64,000 bases of DNA from Marixanthomonas spongiae (GTDB lineage Bacteria; Bacteroidota; Bacteroidia; Flavobacteriales; Flavobacteriaceae): assembly GCF_003095375.1 (NCBI RefSeq), contig NZ_QEHR01000002.1, forward strand, positions 394,273 through 458,272, given 5' to 3'. Positions 25,082-36,936 of the stretch are shown here, piece after piece. Within the stretch, counting starts at the first letter, position 1. Each line of letters starts with the position of its first letter. Under the pieces are notes generated by a model. It was not told where the DNA came from. It was given only the letters and a program-made list of their open reading frames with translations, and did no database searches. Made by a program: the position numbers and the translations under genes.

Positions 25082-25954
25082 TTACCATCTCGCCAAAGCT
25101 ACCAAAAAGATACTGATTACGGCAAGGATAATCCCGATCCAGTTTTTCTTCAGTAATCGTTCTTTAAAAAAAGTAACTCCCAAAAAAGTGGAAACCATGA
25201 CTATGGCCACATTATTGACCGTAAAAATCCCGGAACTTTCCAAAATATCGCTCCTCAAGGCCTGAACAATAAAATAGATCGAAAAATAATTGGGAAGCCC
25301 CAAAGCAATCCCACCAATAATTGCTTTAAACTGAAAATTGAGGGTCCCCCGAACGGCTTGCAGGATTAAAATTGAAATCCCAATAACAGCCGCAGCCGAA
25401 AAAATTATGGCCGAAAACAGCGCCACTTCATCTTGGGCGACCATAGTGTCTTCTAAATATTTGATGCTCGTATCGATAAACCCGCTGCCTAAAAAGACCA
25501 ACAAGGGATAAATTAGGTTTTTCTTCTCGATGGCCAGGCCGTCCCTTGTTTTTATAGATGCGAGGTACACGGCTATCAATGCCAGTATGATTCCCAAAAT
25601 TTTTAAAATCCCTATACTTTCCTTGTAATAGACCAAGCCAAAAACCACTGGGATTACTACGCTCATTTTAGTCGCTACCGAAACAACCGAAAGACCACTG
25701 CGCTGGGTGGTAATTGCCATTAGGTTGAAGATAATGATAAACAAGGCGCCAAGGCCTAACGTATAATAAAACCAAGGTTGTTCGGGGGTTTGCGCCAAGG
25801 CAAGCTCCCCGGTATAAAAAAACAACCCACAGAAAAAAGCAACGACATAATTGACCACTATGGCGTGAAGGGTGTTGATTTTAAAACGGTCGAAAAGCTT
25901 GAACACCACAAAAATCAAGGTGGACGAAAGGATGCTTAAAAGTAAGGCTGTCAA
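25082..25954 (-). CDS. EamA/DMT-family transporter
   Basis: A 290-residue integral membrane protein with about ten transmembrane helices and two EamA halves (about 1-135 and 145-290). The helix 3-4 region QRSGLSVVSVATKMSVVIPVVFG and the end-of-half segment LKILGIILALIAVYLASIK are typical of the drug/metabolite transporter superfamily. The substrate is unknown. It overlaps the ribD stop region by four bases, so it is translationally coupled to ribD. Confidence 0.9.
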   Translation of the reverse strand: MTALLLSILSSTLIFVVFKLFDRFKINTLHAIVVNYVVAFFCGLFFYTGELALAQTPEQPWFYYTLGLGALFIIIFNLMAITTQRSGLSVVSVATKMSVVIPVVFGLVYYKESIGILKILGIILALIAVYLASIKTRDGLAIEKKNLIYPLLVFLGSGFIDTSIKYLEDTMVAQDEVALFSAIIFSAAAVIGISILILQAVRGTLNFQFKAIIGGIALGLPNYFSIYFIVQALRSDILESSGIFTVNNVAIVMVSTFLGVTFFKERLLKKNWIGIILAVISIFLVALARW

Positions 25955-27033
25955 GTACTGTTGTTTTTAAAAATTTGCAGAGTGTCTAGTGCTAACGTTT
26001 CTTCCGATAGTATTAAAACACTATTTATTTTTTCTTCTGAAAAAGTAGGGGCTTTCACACCCGTTTCAAAATTAGCATTTCCTGTAAAAATATGCGCTTC
26101 ATCCCAAATATTTGCGTCAATAAACGTATTTATGGTCTGTGCGCCGCCTTCCACAATGACCGATTGCAAATTATGGCGGTGCAAAACCGAACAAATTTGC
26201 TGTGTTAGGTTTTTCTGAAAAACAATGCGTTCAAAAACAAGATTTTCCGAATTCTTTTTTTCTTGTTCAGTTAGGACAATGGTTGGGTTATTTCCGTCAA
26301 AAACCGAAGCTTCTATCGGTATCCTTAGGTTTTTGTCCAAGATGATACGAGTGGGGGAGCGGCCTTCCCAATGGCGGGTGGTCAAACTGGGATTGTCTTT
26401 TAAAACCGTAGTGGTCCCTACTAAGATGGCCTGCTCTTGCGCCCGTAACTTATGGGTACGCTGCCGCGAATAGGTGTTGGTGATCCACACAGGTTGCTGT
26501 GCATTGATTTTTTTTGAAACAGTTGCAGTTTCCGCAGGGGCTAAAAATCCGTCTTGGGTTTGTGCCCATTTTAAAATAATATAAGGTCTTTTTTTGGTGT
26601 GAAAGGTAAAAAAGCGTTTGTTCAAAATGTCACATTTAGGCTGTAAAACACCAACGGTTACAGCGCAACCGGCATCTTTTAATTTTTTTATGCCCTTCCC
26701 TGCCACTTGTGGGTTGGGGTCGGTACTGCCTATTACCACGTTTTTTATGCCACTGTTGATAATCAAATCGGCACAGGGCGGGGTTTTTCCAAAGTGGCTG
26801 CAAGGTTCTAAACTTACATATATGGTAGCTTCTTTTAAAAGTGTTTTGTCTTCAACACTGTTAATGGCTAACACTTCGGCGTGGGGTTGCCCGGCCTTAT
26901 AATGCCACCCTTCGCCAATAATGGTATCGTTATGTGTGAGTATGCTCCCTACCAAAGGATTGGGATAGGTGGTTCCCAACCCGTTTTTGGCCAAATCGAT
27001 GCAGCGTTGCATATATTTTTCATGTACCTTCAC
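25951..27033 (-). CDS. ribD: Riboflavin biosynthesis bifunctional deaminase/reductase
   Basis: A 360-residue bifunctional enzyme. The N-terminal deaminase has the zinc motif HAEVLAI and PCSHFGKTPPCADLI. The C-terminal reductase begins near KKRPYIILKWAQTQDGF. Together they carry out the second and third steps of riboflavin synthesis. The frame extends upstream, but those residues are antisense to the acetyltransferase. The GTG at 27033 gives MKVHEKYMQRCIDLAKNG, matching the family N-terminus; the next ATG, at 27012, would cut seven residues. Confidence 0.93.
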   Translation of the reverse strand: MKVHEKYMQRCIDLAKNGLGTTYPNPLVGSILTHNDTIIGEGWHYKAGQPHAEVLAINSVEDKTLLKEATIYVSLEPCSHFGKTPPCADLIINSGIKNVVIGSTDPNPQVAGKGIKKLKDAGCAVTVGVLQPKCDILNKRFFTFHTKKRPYIILKWAQTQDGFLAPAETATVSKKINAQQPVWITNTYSRQRTHKLRAQEQAILVGTTTVLKDNPSLTTRHWEGRSPTRIILDKNLRIPIEASVFDGNNPTIVLTEQEKKNSENLVFERIVFQKNLTQQICSVLHRHNLQSVIVEGGAQTINTFIDANIWDEAHIFTGNANFETGVKAPTFSEEKINSVLILSEETLALDTLQIFKNNST

Positions 27034-27060
27034 GGCGTAAAAATACAAGGAATTGCTTAC

Positions 27061-27552
27061 ATGAACACGCCCATGATCCGTCTTATTGAAAAGAAAGACA
27101 ACCCGCAAATTGCCAAGGTAATCCGTTCGGTGTTTGAAGATATGGATATCCCAAAAATAGGCACGGCCTACGAAGACAAGGCGTTGGATTGCATGTACGA
27201 GACGTACGATACCGAAACATCTTGCTATTTTGTAGTAACGGAAAATAACACCGTAGTGGGAGGTGCCGGCATCGCAAAACTTGATAACTATGAAGGGACA
27301 GAGCGGATTTGCGAACTGCAAAAAATGTATTTTTTACCAGAAGCCAGAGGAAAAGGCATAGGAAGAACCTTGATAAAAATGTGTTTGGTAAAGGCACGTG
27401 AATTCAATTTTGAAAAATGCTATATTGAAACCATGCCCAATATGACCGCCGCTCAAAAATTATATAAAAGTGTTGGTTTTAAACTGCTCGACGGCCCTCT
27501 GGGGAACACCGGGCACCATTCCTGTCCCGTTCATTTGTTGATGACCTTATAA
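27061..27552 (+). CDS. GNAT-family N-acetyltransferase
   Basis: A 163-residue GNAT protein: EKKDNPQIAKVIRSVFEDM at the start, the acetyl-CoA loop EARGKGIGRTLI and the end motif AAQKLYKSVGFKLLDGPLGNTGHH, typical of the arsenate/acyl-type GNAT group. It is divergent from ribD with 27 bases between starts. An in-frame ATG at 26881 exists but lies inside ribD; 27061 or 27073 (MIRLIEKKD) is right. Confidence 0.88.
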   Translation: MNTPMIRLIEKKDNPQIAKVIRSVFEDMDIPKIGTAYEDKALDCMYETYDTETSCYFVVTENNTVVGGAGIAKLDNYEGTERICELQKMYFLPEARGKGIGRTLIKMCLVKAREFNFEKCYIETMPNMTAAQKLYKSVGFKLLDGPLGNTGHHSCPVHLLMTL

Positions 27553-27576
27553 TTGGATTGTTATTGAATTCACGCA

Positions 27577-28431
27577 ATGAAATTAAAGCAACTTAAAAAG
27601 AACGTTATAGAAGCACTTTCAGAAATATATCCTTCTGAAGAGATACACACGTTCTTTTTTATCCTTTCAGAAAAATACCTGAACCTTTCCCGAATAGAGA
27701 CAACCCTTGAAGCCGAACAGAAAATTAATCCTCGTGTTTTGCAGAAATTTGAAACCGCTTTAAGAAGACTGAAAAACCACGAACCCATTCAATATATCGT
27801 AGGCGGTACCGAATTTTACGGACTGCCTTTTAAGGTCAACGAGCATACCTTGATCCCCCGGCCCGAAACCGAAGAATTGGTAGAGTGGATCATTGAAGGT
27901 GCCGTTTCAGAAAACAAGCCCGATTACCGTATTTTGGACATCGGCACCGGTTCGGGCTGCATTGCGGTCTCCTTGGCGAAAGCGCTTCCGCAGGCAAGTG
28001 TTTTCGCAATGGATGTTTCGCTTAAAGCCTTGGAGATGGCCAAAGAAAATGCCAGGTTAAACGAGGTTTCGGTGCAGTTTTTTCAAGAAGATATATTGAA
28101 AACCGGAACCTTGCCACAGCAATACGACGTGATCGTTTCAAACCCGCCCTATGTGCGCGAACTGGAAAAACTGAAGATGAAAAACAACGTTTTGAACTTT
28201 GAGCCCCCTTCGGCTTTATACGTGAGCAATGCAGACCCATTGGTGTTTTACCGAACCATTTCACGGTTGGCCTTGCGCTATTTAAAACCTCATGGCAAAC
28301 TCTACTTCGAGATAAATGAGTACCTTAGTAACGAATTAATGAAATCTTTGAAAAAAGAAGGGTACCCACATATCGATCTGAAAAAAGATTTTAGGGGCAA
28401 AGACCGAATGCTGCAATGCAGGAAAAAGTGA
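27577..28431 (+). CDS. prmC: Release factor glutamine methyltransferase
   Basis: A 284-residue class I SAM methyltransferase that methylates the Gln of the GGQ loop in release factors. It has an N-terminal helical domain, then IPRPETEELVEW, the SAM motif DIGTGSGCIAVSLA and the catalytic NPPYV (VSNPPYVRELE). Length is normal. It starts 24 bases after the acetyltransferase on the same strand. Confidence 0.96.
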   Translation: MKLKQLKKNVIEALSEIYPSEEIHTFFFILSEKYLNLSRIETTLEAEQKINPRVLQKFETALRRLKNHEPIQYIVGGTEFYGLPFKVNEHTLIPRPETEELVEWIIEGAVSENKPDYRILDIGTGSGCIAVSLAKALPQASVFAMDVSLKALEMAKENARLNEVSVQFFQEDILKTGTLPQQYDVIVSNPPYVRELEKLKMKNNVLNFEPPSALYVSNADPLVFYRTISRLALRYLKPHGKLYFEINEYLSNELMKSLKKEGYPHIDLKKDFRGKDRMLQCRKK

Positions 28432-28465
28432 GTTTAAAAAGGCTTTTCATAAAAATCACGACCCG

Positions 28466-29056
28466 ATGAAAGAATTAACCAAAATATGCGTGTTCTGCGG
28501 AAGCAGTGAAGGAAACGATGCCGCCATAACCGAAGCTGCCATAAAAACGGGGAAACAGTTTGCCCAACAAGACGTTACCTTAATTTATGGTGCCGCAAAA
28601 ATTGGGGTCATGGGCGTTCTTGCCAAAACAGTTTTAGACAATAAAGGGCATGTAATTGGTGTGATCCCCGATTTTTTAAAGAAAAAAGAAGTGGTGCACC
28701 TTGGCCTTACCGAACTGCACACCACCAAAAATATGCACGAGCGCAAACTCACTATGCACGAGCTGAGCGACGGTTTTATAGCGTTGCCCGGGGGAATGGG
28801 CACGTTGGAAGAGCTTTTTGAGATCATCACGTGGCTGCAGTTGGGCTTGCACCAAAAACCCATAGGGCTGTTGAATGTAAACGGTTTTTACAACGATTTG
28901 CTGAAGTTGCTCGAAACCATGGTACGTAAGGGGTTTCTTTCCATGGAAAACTACGACTTGCTTTTGGTCGATACCACTATTGAAAACCTTTTGGAAAAAA
29001 TGAAGCGTTTTAAAGCCCCGGAAATACCCAAATGGCTTAAAAAACATCGAACGTAA
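28466..29056 (+). CDS. LOG-family protein (cytokinin riboside monophosphate phosphoribohydrolase type)
   Basis: A 196-residue Rossmann-fold protein of the TIGR00730/LOG group. It has CVFCGSSEG at the start, the MHERKLTMHELSDGFIALP stretch and the diagnostic PGGMGTLEELFE motif. LOG proteins cleave N-glycosidic bonds of nucleoside monophosphates. The bacterial physiological substrate is usually unknown. Confidence 0.93.
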   Translation: MKELTKICVFCGSSEGNDAAITEAAIKTGKQFAQQDVTLIYGAAKIGVMGVLAKTVLDNKGHVIGVIPDFLKKKEVVHLGLTELHTTKNMHERKLTMHELSDGFIALPGGMGTLEELFEIITWLQLGLHQKPIGLLNVNGFYNDLLKLLETMVRKGFLSMENYDLLLVDTTIENLLEKMKRFKAPEIPKWLKKHRT

Positions 29057-29108
29057 GAAACTCCTTTCAGTAAAAAAACACGTCAAAATAAATAATTGGA
29101 TTACCTTA

Positions 29109-29834
29109 GTGATTGCTAACCAGTTGTTTGTTGTGGAATCTTCAAAAAAATATTTTGCTGAAGCATTGGGCACTTTTGCCTTGGTGCTGTTTGGTTGTGG
29201 AGCCGCGACCATTGCCAGTGTATCGCAGTCGGGCCCAGAAGGAATTGGGCTATTGGGCATTTCGCTTGCTTTTGGTTTTTCGCTTATGGTTATGGTGTAT
29301 GCCATAGGGCCTATTTCGGGCTGTCATATCAATCCGGCGGTATCCATTGCCATGATGGCCGCCAAAAAACTATCCTTAAAAGAAACAATAGGCTATGTGC
29401 TATCTCAGTGCACGGGAGCGACCCTCGCGGCTGCAATTTTGTATGTAATTGCCATTGGTAGCGATGGATTTGTCATGCCAGAGTGGGGCTTGGCGAGCAA
29501 CGGCTGGGGCGATGGCTATCTGGGTGAGTACAATATCATTTCGGCAGCGATCACCGAGTTTGTGTTCACTTTTTTGTTCTTGCTCGTGATCTTTGGGACC
29601 ACTGCCAAAATAGCGTCACCATTAATGGCAGGCTTGGCCATTGGTATCTCTTTGACGTTAATCCATATGGTGGCCATCCCTATTACGGGCACTTCGGTAA
29701 ATCCGGCGCGCAGTCTTGGCCCAGCCTTGTTTTCGGGCGGGGAAGCCCTTAGGCAATTGTGGCTTTTTATACTTATTCCCATCGCCGGTGGCCTGTTTGC
29801 CGCGCTCGTACGCAACTTGTTTTTGGAAGATTGA
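29109..29834 (+). CDS. aqpZ: Aquaporin Z-type water channel
   Basis: A 241-residue MIP-family channel with six transmembrane helices and both NPA boxes (CHINPAVSIA and TSVNPARSLG). The selectivity filter fits AqpZ: His in LIHMVAIPITGTS, Thr before the second NPA, and Arg just after it. It allows water flow across the inner membrane. The frame opens with GTG at 29109; a second GTG at 29133 gives MESSKKYFAEALG, closer to the family start, and may be the true one. Confidence 0.93.
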   Translation: MIANQLFVVESSKKYFAEALGTFALVLFGCGAATIASVSQSGPEGIGLLGISLAFGFSLMVMVYAIGPISGCHINPAVSIAMMAAKKLSLKETIGYVLSQCTGATLAAAILYVIAIGSDGFVMPEWGLASNGWGDGYLGEYNIISAAITEFVFTFLFLLVIFGTTAKIASPLMAGLAIGISLTLIHMVAIPITGTSVNPARSLGPALFSGGEALRQLWLFILIPIAGGLFAALVRNLFLED

Positions 29835-31985
<2,151 letters not shown>

Positions 31986-32015
31986 CAATCATTTTAAAAA
32001 TGAACTTGAAACCCC

Positions 32016-32023
32016 TACTTTTG
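32016..32023 (+). promoter_or_regulatory. -7 box upstream of the 171-residue gene (TACTTTTG)
   Basis: Matches TAnnTTTG and lies 21 bases before the ATG at 32045. Confidence 0.5.
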
Positions 32024-32044
32024 TGAAAGAAGCCAACAAAGCTT

Positions 32045-32560
32045 ATGTTTGAAAAATTGAAGCGACGGTCATTACGCAAAAAAATGGAGCATAGCCTAAA
32101 GAAAAGGGATGTCTCGCAAATAAATTCTACTTTGAAAACGATGGGGTTTTTGGTGGACGAGGCCACGTTTCAGGATTTCGAGAAGCTGTATGAATGTTCG
32201 GGCTATTTCAACTTGCAGCCTAAAGACGTGCGGGTGTTTTCTTTTTTGGAAGTAAAGCGCAAACTCCCTTCCTTGCGGCAAAACCAATTACACAACAAGG
32301 ATTTTAATTGGAAGGGGGAATTGCACAACCAGAATGCCCAAGAATTTATCGACACGCCGTTTGATGTCCTTATAGGGTATTACAACACAAAAAACGATTT
32401 TTTGAATGCCGTTGTCGCTGCGAGCCAAGCCCATTTTAAAGTTGGATTAAAAGGAGCAGACCCGCGCTTGTTCGATTTGTTGATCGATGTAAAACTGGAA
32501 CAGATGGAACCCTTTAAAAAAGAACTGAAAAAATATTTAACCGTTTTAAATAAAATATAA
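32045..32560 (+). CDS. Conserved hypothetical protein between ligA and dapA
   Basis: A 171-residue soluble basic protein with no signal peptide. It has the pattern [14 protein letters not shown] in the middle and [21 protein letters not shown] towards the C-terminus. I recall this as a conserved flavobacterial hypothetical (possibly DUF6913) that keeps this position beside ligA and dapA, but no function is known to me. Its stop overlaps the dapA start by one base (TAATG), which indicates translational coupling. Confidence 0.8.
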   Translation: MFEKLKRRSLRKKMEHSLKKRDVSQINSTLKTMGFLVDEATFQDFEKLYECSGYFNLQPKDVRVFSFLEVKRKLPSLRQNQLHNKDFNWKGELHNQNAQEFIDTPFDVLIGYYNTKNDFLNAVVAASQAHFKVGLKGADPRLFDLLIDVKLEQMEPFKKELKKYLTVLNKI

Positions 32561-33435
32561 TGAAAGAATTGATAGGAACCGGAGTCGCGTTGATCACCCC
32601 TTTTAAGAATGATTTTTCGGTAGATGTGGACGGATTGAAAAAAGTAGTGCAGCACAATATCGATAACGGTACCGATTATCTTGTGGTGTTGGGCACAACG
32701 GCCGAAAGCGCCACCTTGGACGAAGATGAAAAACAATTGGTCATCGATACCATTGTCCAGACCAACGACGGACAATTGCCATTGGTGTTGGGCATTGGCG
32801 GTAACAATACGGCTGCGGTGGTAAAAGAAATGAACACGAGGGACCTCGCAGCTTTTACGGCCATTCTTTCGGTTTCGCCGGCCTACAACAAGCCCACGCA
32901 AGATGGTATTTACCGCCACTTTTCCGCTATTGCCAAAGAGGCCCCGTTGCCCATCGTACTGTACAATGTGCCGGGAAGAACGGCATCCAATATGTTGCCA
33001 GAGACGGTTGCGCGCCTGGCCAAGGACCATGAAAACATCATTGGCATTAAAGAAGCCGCTGGCGACTTGGTGCAAGCCATGAACTTGATCGCTAAAACCC
33101 CAGATGGCTTTCTGGTGATTAGCGGGGACGATATGATCGCCTTGCCTATGACCTTGGCTGGCGGTGCGGGTGTTATTTCTGTAATTGGCGAAGGGTTCCC
33201 AAAGGAATTTTCTACGATGATTCGTTTAGGGCTCGACAAAAAGGTGGACGAGGCCTTCAAGTTGCATTACAAAATGGCTCCGGCAATCGATTATATTTTT
33301 GCCGAAGGAAATCCTGCTGGCATCAAAGCTGTTTTTAAGAAGCTTGGCATTTGCAGTGATACCGTACGGTTGCCGTTGGTTAAGGCAAGCGGTACTTTGC
33401 AGCAAAAAATCGCCTCTTTTATCGAAGAAATGTGA
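32560..33435 (+). CDS. dapA: 4-hydroxy-tetrahydrodipicolinate synthase
   Basis: A 291-residue TIM-barrel aldolase that condenses pyruvate with aspartate semialdehyde, the first step towards diaminopimelate and lysine. Visible are [13 protein letters not shown], the pyruvate-binding Tyr in VLYNVPGRT, the Schiff-base Lys in IGIKEAAGD and ISGDD. Length is normal. It is translationally coupled to the upstream conserved gene. Confidence 0.97.
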   Translation: MKELIGTGVALITPFKNDFSVDVDGLKKVVQHNIDNGTDYLVVLGTTAESATLDEDEKQLVIDTIVQTNDGQLPLVLGIGGNNTAAVVKEMNTRDLAAFTAILSVSPAYNKPTQDGIYRHFSAIAKEAPLPIVLYNVPGRTASNMLPETVARLAKDHENIIGIKEAAGDLVQAMNLIAKTPDGFLVISGDDMIALPMTLAGGAGVISVIGEGFPKEFSTMIRLGLDKKVDEAFKLHYKMAPAIDYIFAEGNPAGIKAVFKKLGICSDTVRLPLVKASGTLQQKIASFIEEM

Positions 33436-33523
33436 TTTTAACTTTTAGATTGGGATGATGTTGTTTTTCTGAAATGGTCCGTTTGTAGGTTTTAACACAA
33501 TAATTTGGACTATTATTAAGTTT

Positions 33524-33552
33524 TTGTAATCCCATTTAATTCACTAATTTTG
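33524..33552 (+). promoter_or_regulatory. Promoter for bamD (TTG-18-TAATTTTG)
   Basis: -33 TTG at 33524-33526 and -7 TAATTTTG at 33545-33552, with 18 bases between them. The box ends four bases before the ATG at 33557, which supports the second ATG at 33572 as the coding start, with a short leader. Confidence 0.75.
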
Positions 33553-33571
33553 CACGATGTTTTTTAACACT

Positions 33572-34396
33572 ATGAAGAATTTATTTTTATTGCTTTTTGC
33601 CGCCATTGCATTGAGTTCCTGTAGCGAATACCAAAAGGTGCTCTCTTCTGAAGATACCGGGAAAAAATACGCCATGGCCGATTCCCTTTATAAACAAGGG
33701 AAATACAAAAAAGCATTGAAACTTTTTGAACAAGTGGTGCCGGTGTACCGTGGCAAGCCCCAAGCAGAGCGGTTAATGTATTTGTACGCCAACACCTTTT
33801 ATGAATTAGAGGACTATTATTTATCTGGCTACCAGTTTGAGCGTTTTGAAACCTCCTATCCGCAAAGCGATAGCGTGGAAGTCGCCGCCTACAAATCGGC
33901 CAAAAGCTATTACGAGTTGTCGCCGCGCTATTCCTTAGACCAAGAAGACACGTATAAAGCGCTGGAAAAGTTGCAAAACTACATTAATAAGTATCCAAAT
34001 TCAGAAAAGCGGATGGAGGCCAACGAACTGGTTGCAGAACTGCGGGGGAAATTGGAGAAAAAAGACATAGAGATTGCCGATCAAAACTTGAAAATTGCCG
34101 AATACATTGGCGATTACCGCCCAGCTATCGAATCGTACGACAATTTCATTGCAGATCATCCCGGTTCGAAATACCGTAAGGATGCCTTCTATGGAAGGTT
34201 GCAGGCAGCCTATCAACTGGCCGTTCGCAGTATTCCGTCTTTGGTAGAAGAACGCTTGCTCACCGCTAAAGAGTATTATCAAAAATTTATAAAGTATTAC
34301 AGCGATACCGAATTAAAAGCCGAAGCCGACCGCATTGCAGCAGATATTGAAGAGCGCTTGGGCGAACTACAAACCGAAACAGCACAAAAAAGTTAA
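33572..34396 (+). CDS. bamD: Outer-membrane assembly lipoprotein BamD
   Basis: A 274-residue lipoprotein of the BAM complex, which inserts beta-barrel proteins. It has a lipoprotein signal with the lipobox LSSC and then five TPR-like helical repeats (YALYKQGKYKKALKLFEQVV, GYQFERFETSYPQSD, LQNYINKYPNSEKRMEAN). The ATG at 33557 would add five residues (MFFNT) but would be nearly leaderless, so I prefer 33572. It heads the run bamD-omega-coaBC-DUF4835. Confidence 0.95.
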   Translation: MKNLFLLLFAAIALSSCSEYQKVLSSEDTGKKYAMADSLYKQGKYKKALKLFEQVVPVYRGKPQAERLMYLYANTFYELEDYYLSGYQFERFETSYPQSDSVEVAAYKSAKSYYELSPRYSLDQEDTYKALEKLQNYINKYPNSEKRMEANELVAELRGKLEKKDIEIADQNLKIAEYIGDYRPAIESYDNFIADHPGSKYRKDAFYGRLQAAYQLAVRSIPSLVEERLLTAKEYYQKFIKYYSDTELKAEADRIAADIEERLGELQTETAQKS

Positions 34397-34407
34397 AACA
34401 AGGAATT

Positions 34408-34743
34408 ATGATCGATATTAAAAATTCTGAAGCTCCCGTAAATACAACCACCATTGACAAGAACAAAGTGGATGCGCCTACTGAAAACATTTACGAGGCC
34501 ATTTCAATCATTGCCAAGCGGGCGACCCAAATCAATAGCGACATCAAAAAAGAATTGTTGGAAAAACTCGACGAATTTGCCACCTACAACGACAGTTTGG
34601 AAGAGATTTTCGAAAACAAGGAACAAATTGAAGTGTCTAAATTTTACGAGCGTCTGCCAAAACCGCATGCCCTTGCAGTAGAGGAGTGGTTGAACGATAA
34701 AATTTACTACCGCAACACCAAGGAAGAAGAATTAGATAAGTAA
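34408..34743 (+). CDS. rpoZ: RNA polymerase omega subunit, Bacteroidota type
   Basis: A 111-residue protein with the Rpb6/omega core NIYEAISIIAKRATQINSDI followed by a helical C-terminal part ending in charged residues. Omega helps fold and hold the beta-prime subunit of RNA polymerase. It lies 11 bases after bamD and four bases before coaBC, a placement I recall from other flavobacterial genomes. Confidence 0.9.
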   Translation: MIDIKNSEAPVNTTTIDKNKVDAPTENIYEAISIIAKRATQINSDIKKELLEKLDEFATYNDSLEEIFENKEQIEVSKFYERLPKPHALAVEEWLNDKIYYRNTKEEELDK

Positions 34744-34747
34744 AAAG

Positions 34748-35959
34748 ATGTCTGTTTTAAGCGGTAAACATGTGTTGCTTGGCGTTACTGCCGGTATTGC
34801 CGCTTACAAAGCTGCTTTTTTGGTTCGGCATTTGGTAAAAAAGGGCGCCCAAGTTAAAGTAGTGATGACACCTGCGGCTAAAGACTTTGTAACCCCGCTT
34901 ACCCTATCCACCCTTTCAAAAAATGAGGTTTTTTCTTCGTTTACCCACGAAGAAGATGACAATGCCCAATGGAACAACCACGTCGCGTTGGGCCTTTGGG
35001 CAGATTTATTTGTAATCGCCCCGGCCACGGCCAACACCCTTTCTAAAATGGCCCACGGCACCAGCGACAACCTGTTGCTCGCCACCTATCTTTCGGCCAA
35101 GTGCCCCGTGTATTATGCCCCGGCCATGGACTTGGATATGTACAAGCATCCCAGTACTTCGGAAACGTTCAACATCTTAAACCGTTTCGGCAACATACAA
35201 ATACCGGCCGAAGAAGGCGAATTGGCAAGCGGCTTGACCGGAAAAGGAAGAATGGCCGAACCAGAACACATTGTTTCATTTCTTGAAAACGATATCCTGA
35301 AAAAACTTCCCCTTCGGAATAAAAAAATACTTATTACCGCAGGGCCCACTTACGAAGCGATAGACCCGGTACGTTTTATTGGCAACCACAGCAGTGGGAA
35401 AATGGGTTACGCCATCGCTGAAGCGGCGGCAAACCTTGGGGCTAAGGTGGTTTTGGTTTCCGGTCCGGTGAGTTTACAACTGGAACACAGTACTATTGAA
35501 GTGGTTTCCGTTACTTCGGCCGAAGAAATGTACAAAGCTGCCCATAAGCATTTCCCCAACTGCGATATTGCTATTTTAAGTGCCGCAGTGGCCGATTATA
35601 GACCAAAGGAAGTCGCTTCAGAAAAAATAAAAAAGAACGATAGTTCCTTGACCATCCAACTGGAAAAAACAAAAGACATTCTTAAATCCCTTGGGGAACT
35701 AAAAAAACACCAATTTTTAACCGGTTTTGCACTGGAAACCCAAAACGAGCTGGAAAACGCAAAAAGCAAACTCAAAAAAAAGAATTTAGATTTAATTGTG
35801 TTAAATTCGCTCAAAGACAAAGGCGCTGGGTTTAAGGCAGACACCAACAAAGTGACATTAATAGATAAACACAATAAAGTACAGCCGTTTCCTGTTAAAC
35901 CAAAGACCGAAGTGGCCAACGATATTTTACAATATATTATACACCAATTAGATGCGTAA
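34748..35959 (+). CDS. coaBC: Bifunctional phosphopantothenoylcysteine decarboxylase/synthetase
   Basis: A 403-residue bifunctional CoA-biosynthesis enzyme. The flavoprotein decarboxylase (1-180) has GVTAGIAAYKA, the VIAPATANTLSKMA block and PAMDLDMY. The CoaB part (190-403) has ITAGPTYEAIDPVRFIGNHSSGKMG and the AAVADYRP motif. It overlaps the DUF4835 gene by eight bases. Confidence 0.97.
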   Translation: MSVLSGKHVLLGVTAGIAAYKAAFLVRHLVKKGAQVKVVMTPAAKDFVTPLTLSTLSKNEVFSSFTHEEDDNAQWNNHVALGLWADLFVIAPATANTLSKMAHGTSDNLLLATYLSAKCPVYYAPAMDLDMYKHPSTSETFNILNRFGNIQIPAEEGELASGLTGKGRMAEPEHIVSFLENDILKKLPLRNKKILITAGPTYEAIDPVRFIGNHSSGKMGYAIAEAAANLGAKVVLVSGPVSLQLEHSTIEVVSVTSAEEMYKAAHKHFPNCDIAILSAAVADYRPKEVASEKIKKNDSSLTIQLEKTKDILKSLGELKKHQFLTGFALETQNELENAKSKLKKKNLDLIVLNSLKDKGAGFKADTNKVTLIDKHNKVQPFPVKPKTEVANDILQYIIHQLDA

Positions 35960-36842
35960 TTTCATACTTATACTTTCCGTTTTTATTTTTTCGTTTTCTG
36001 TGCAAGCGCAGGAGCTCAACTGCAGTATTACGGTAGATGCCCAACAAACGGGCCAACCCAATTTGCAAGTGTTCAGGACGCTTCAGCAAGAGTTGAACGA
36101 TTTTGTGAACAACACCAAGTGGACCAACAAGGTCTATAAAAACCAAGAGCGCATTGATTGCAATATGTCCATCATTGTTTCAGGGTTCGATTCCAATTCG
36201 TTTACGGCATCTATTCAAATACAAGCTTCCAGACCGGTGTATGGTTCCAGTTACAGTTCTCCCATTTACAACTATAACGACCGCCAGTTTAATTTTGACT
36301 ATACCGAGTTTCAGCCGTTGAATTTTAATTTGAACACCTTCAACTCCAATTTAGTATCGGTCATTGCCTATCACGTTTATACCATTATTGGTTTGGATGC
36401 CGATACGTTTGAACTGAACGGGGGCGACGAATACTTTGAAATCGCCAAGCAGATTGTAAATACTGCCGCCTCAAGCAATTTTGCCGGCTGGAAACCCACC
36501 GATGGTACCCAAACCCGCTACCGTTATAACGAGGCGGTGCTGTCTAACGTGTATCAAGAATTCCATACCGCGATGTACGAATACCATCGTAAAGGCTTGG
36601 ACGAAATGGCCCAGAGCCCAAAAGAAGGGAAAAAGGGCGTAGCCAATGCGATTGCAACCTTGGCCCAGATCAATAACCGTAGGCCAAATTCGTATATAAT
36701 ACGTACCTTTTTTGATGCCAAGAGCGACGAAATACAGAACATCTTTAGCGGTGGCCCTAATGTCGATATTGTAAAACTGGTAGAAAACCTGAACAAAATG
36801 GCCCCGACCAAAAGGAGCCAATGGGCCGAAATTAAATTTTAA
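35952..36842 (+). CDS. DUF4835-family exported protein
   Basis: A 296-residue protein with a signal peptide (1-19, ending VQAQ). I recognise it as DUF4835, a Bacteroidota-specific family found next to coaBC and recN. Segments such as FNDRQFNFDYTEFQPLNFN-like (YNDRQFNFDYTEFQPLNF) and the C-terminal NKMAPTKRSQWAEIKF are characteristic. The function is unknown; a periplasmic or outer-membrane location is likely. Its start lies within the coaBC reading frame. Confidence 0.9.
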   Translation: MRNFILILSVFIFSFSVQAQELNCSITVDAQQTGQPNLQVFRTLQQELNDFVNNTKWTNKVYKNQERIDCNMSIIVSGFDSNSFTASIQIQASRPVYGSSYSSPIYNYNDRQFNFDYTEFQPLNFNLNTFNSNLVSVIAYHVYTIIGLDADTFELNGGDEYFEIAKQIVNTAASSNFAGWKPTDGTQTRYRYNEAVLSNVYQEFHTAMYEYHRKGLDEMAQSPKEGKKGVANAIATLAQINNRRPNSYIIRTFFDAKSDEIQNIFSGGPNVDIVKLVENLNKMAPTKRSQWAEIKF

Positions 36843-36936
36843 GCCTTATTTTTTCCTTGCGGTTGTAAAAATGCTACCTTATATTTAAAACGATTTTAAA
36901 CCGTATTCGTATTACTGTTAATCTTATTTATTGCCT

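Noticed and set aside
27034..27321. N-terminal extension of RibD to 27321
   Set aside because: These 96 codons are antisense to the acetyltransferase gene and the family N-terminus starts at the GTG at 27033.
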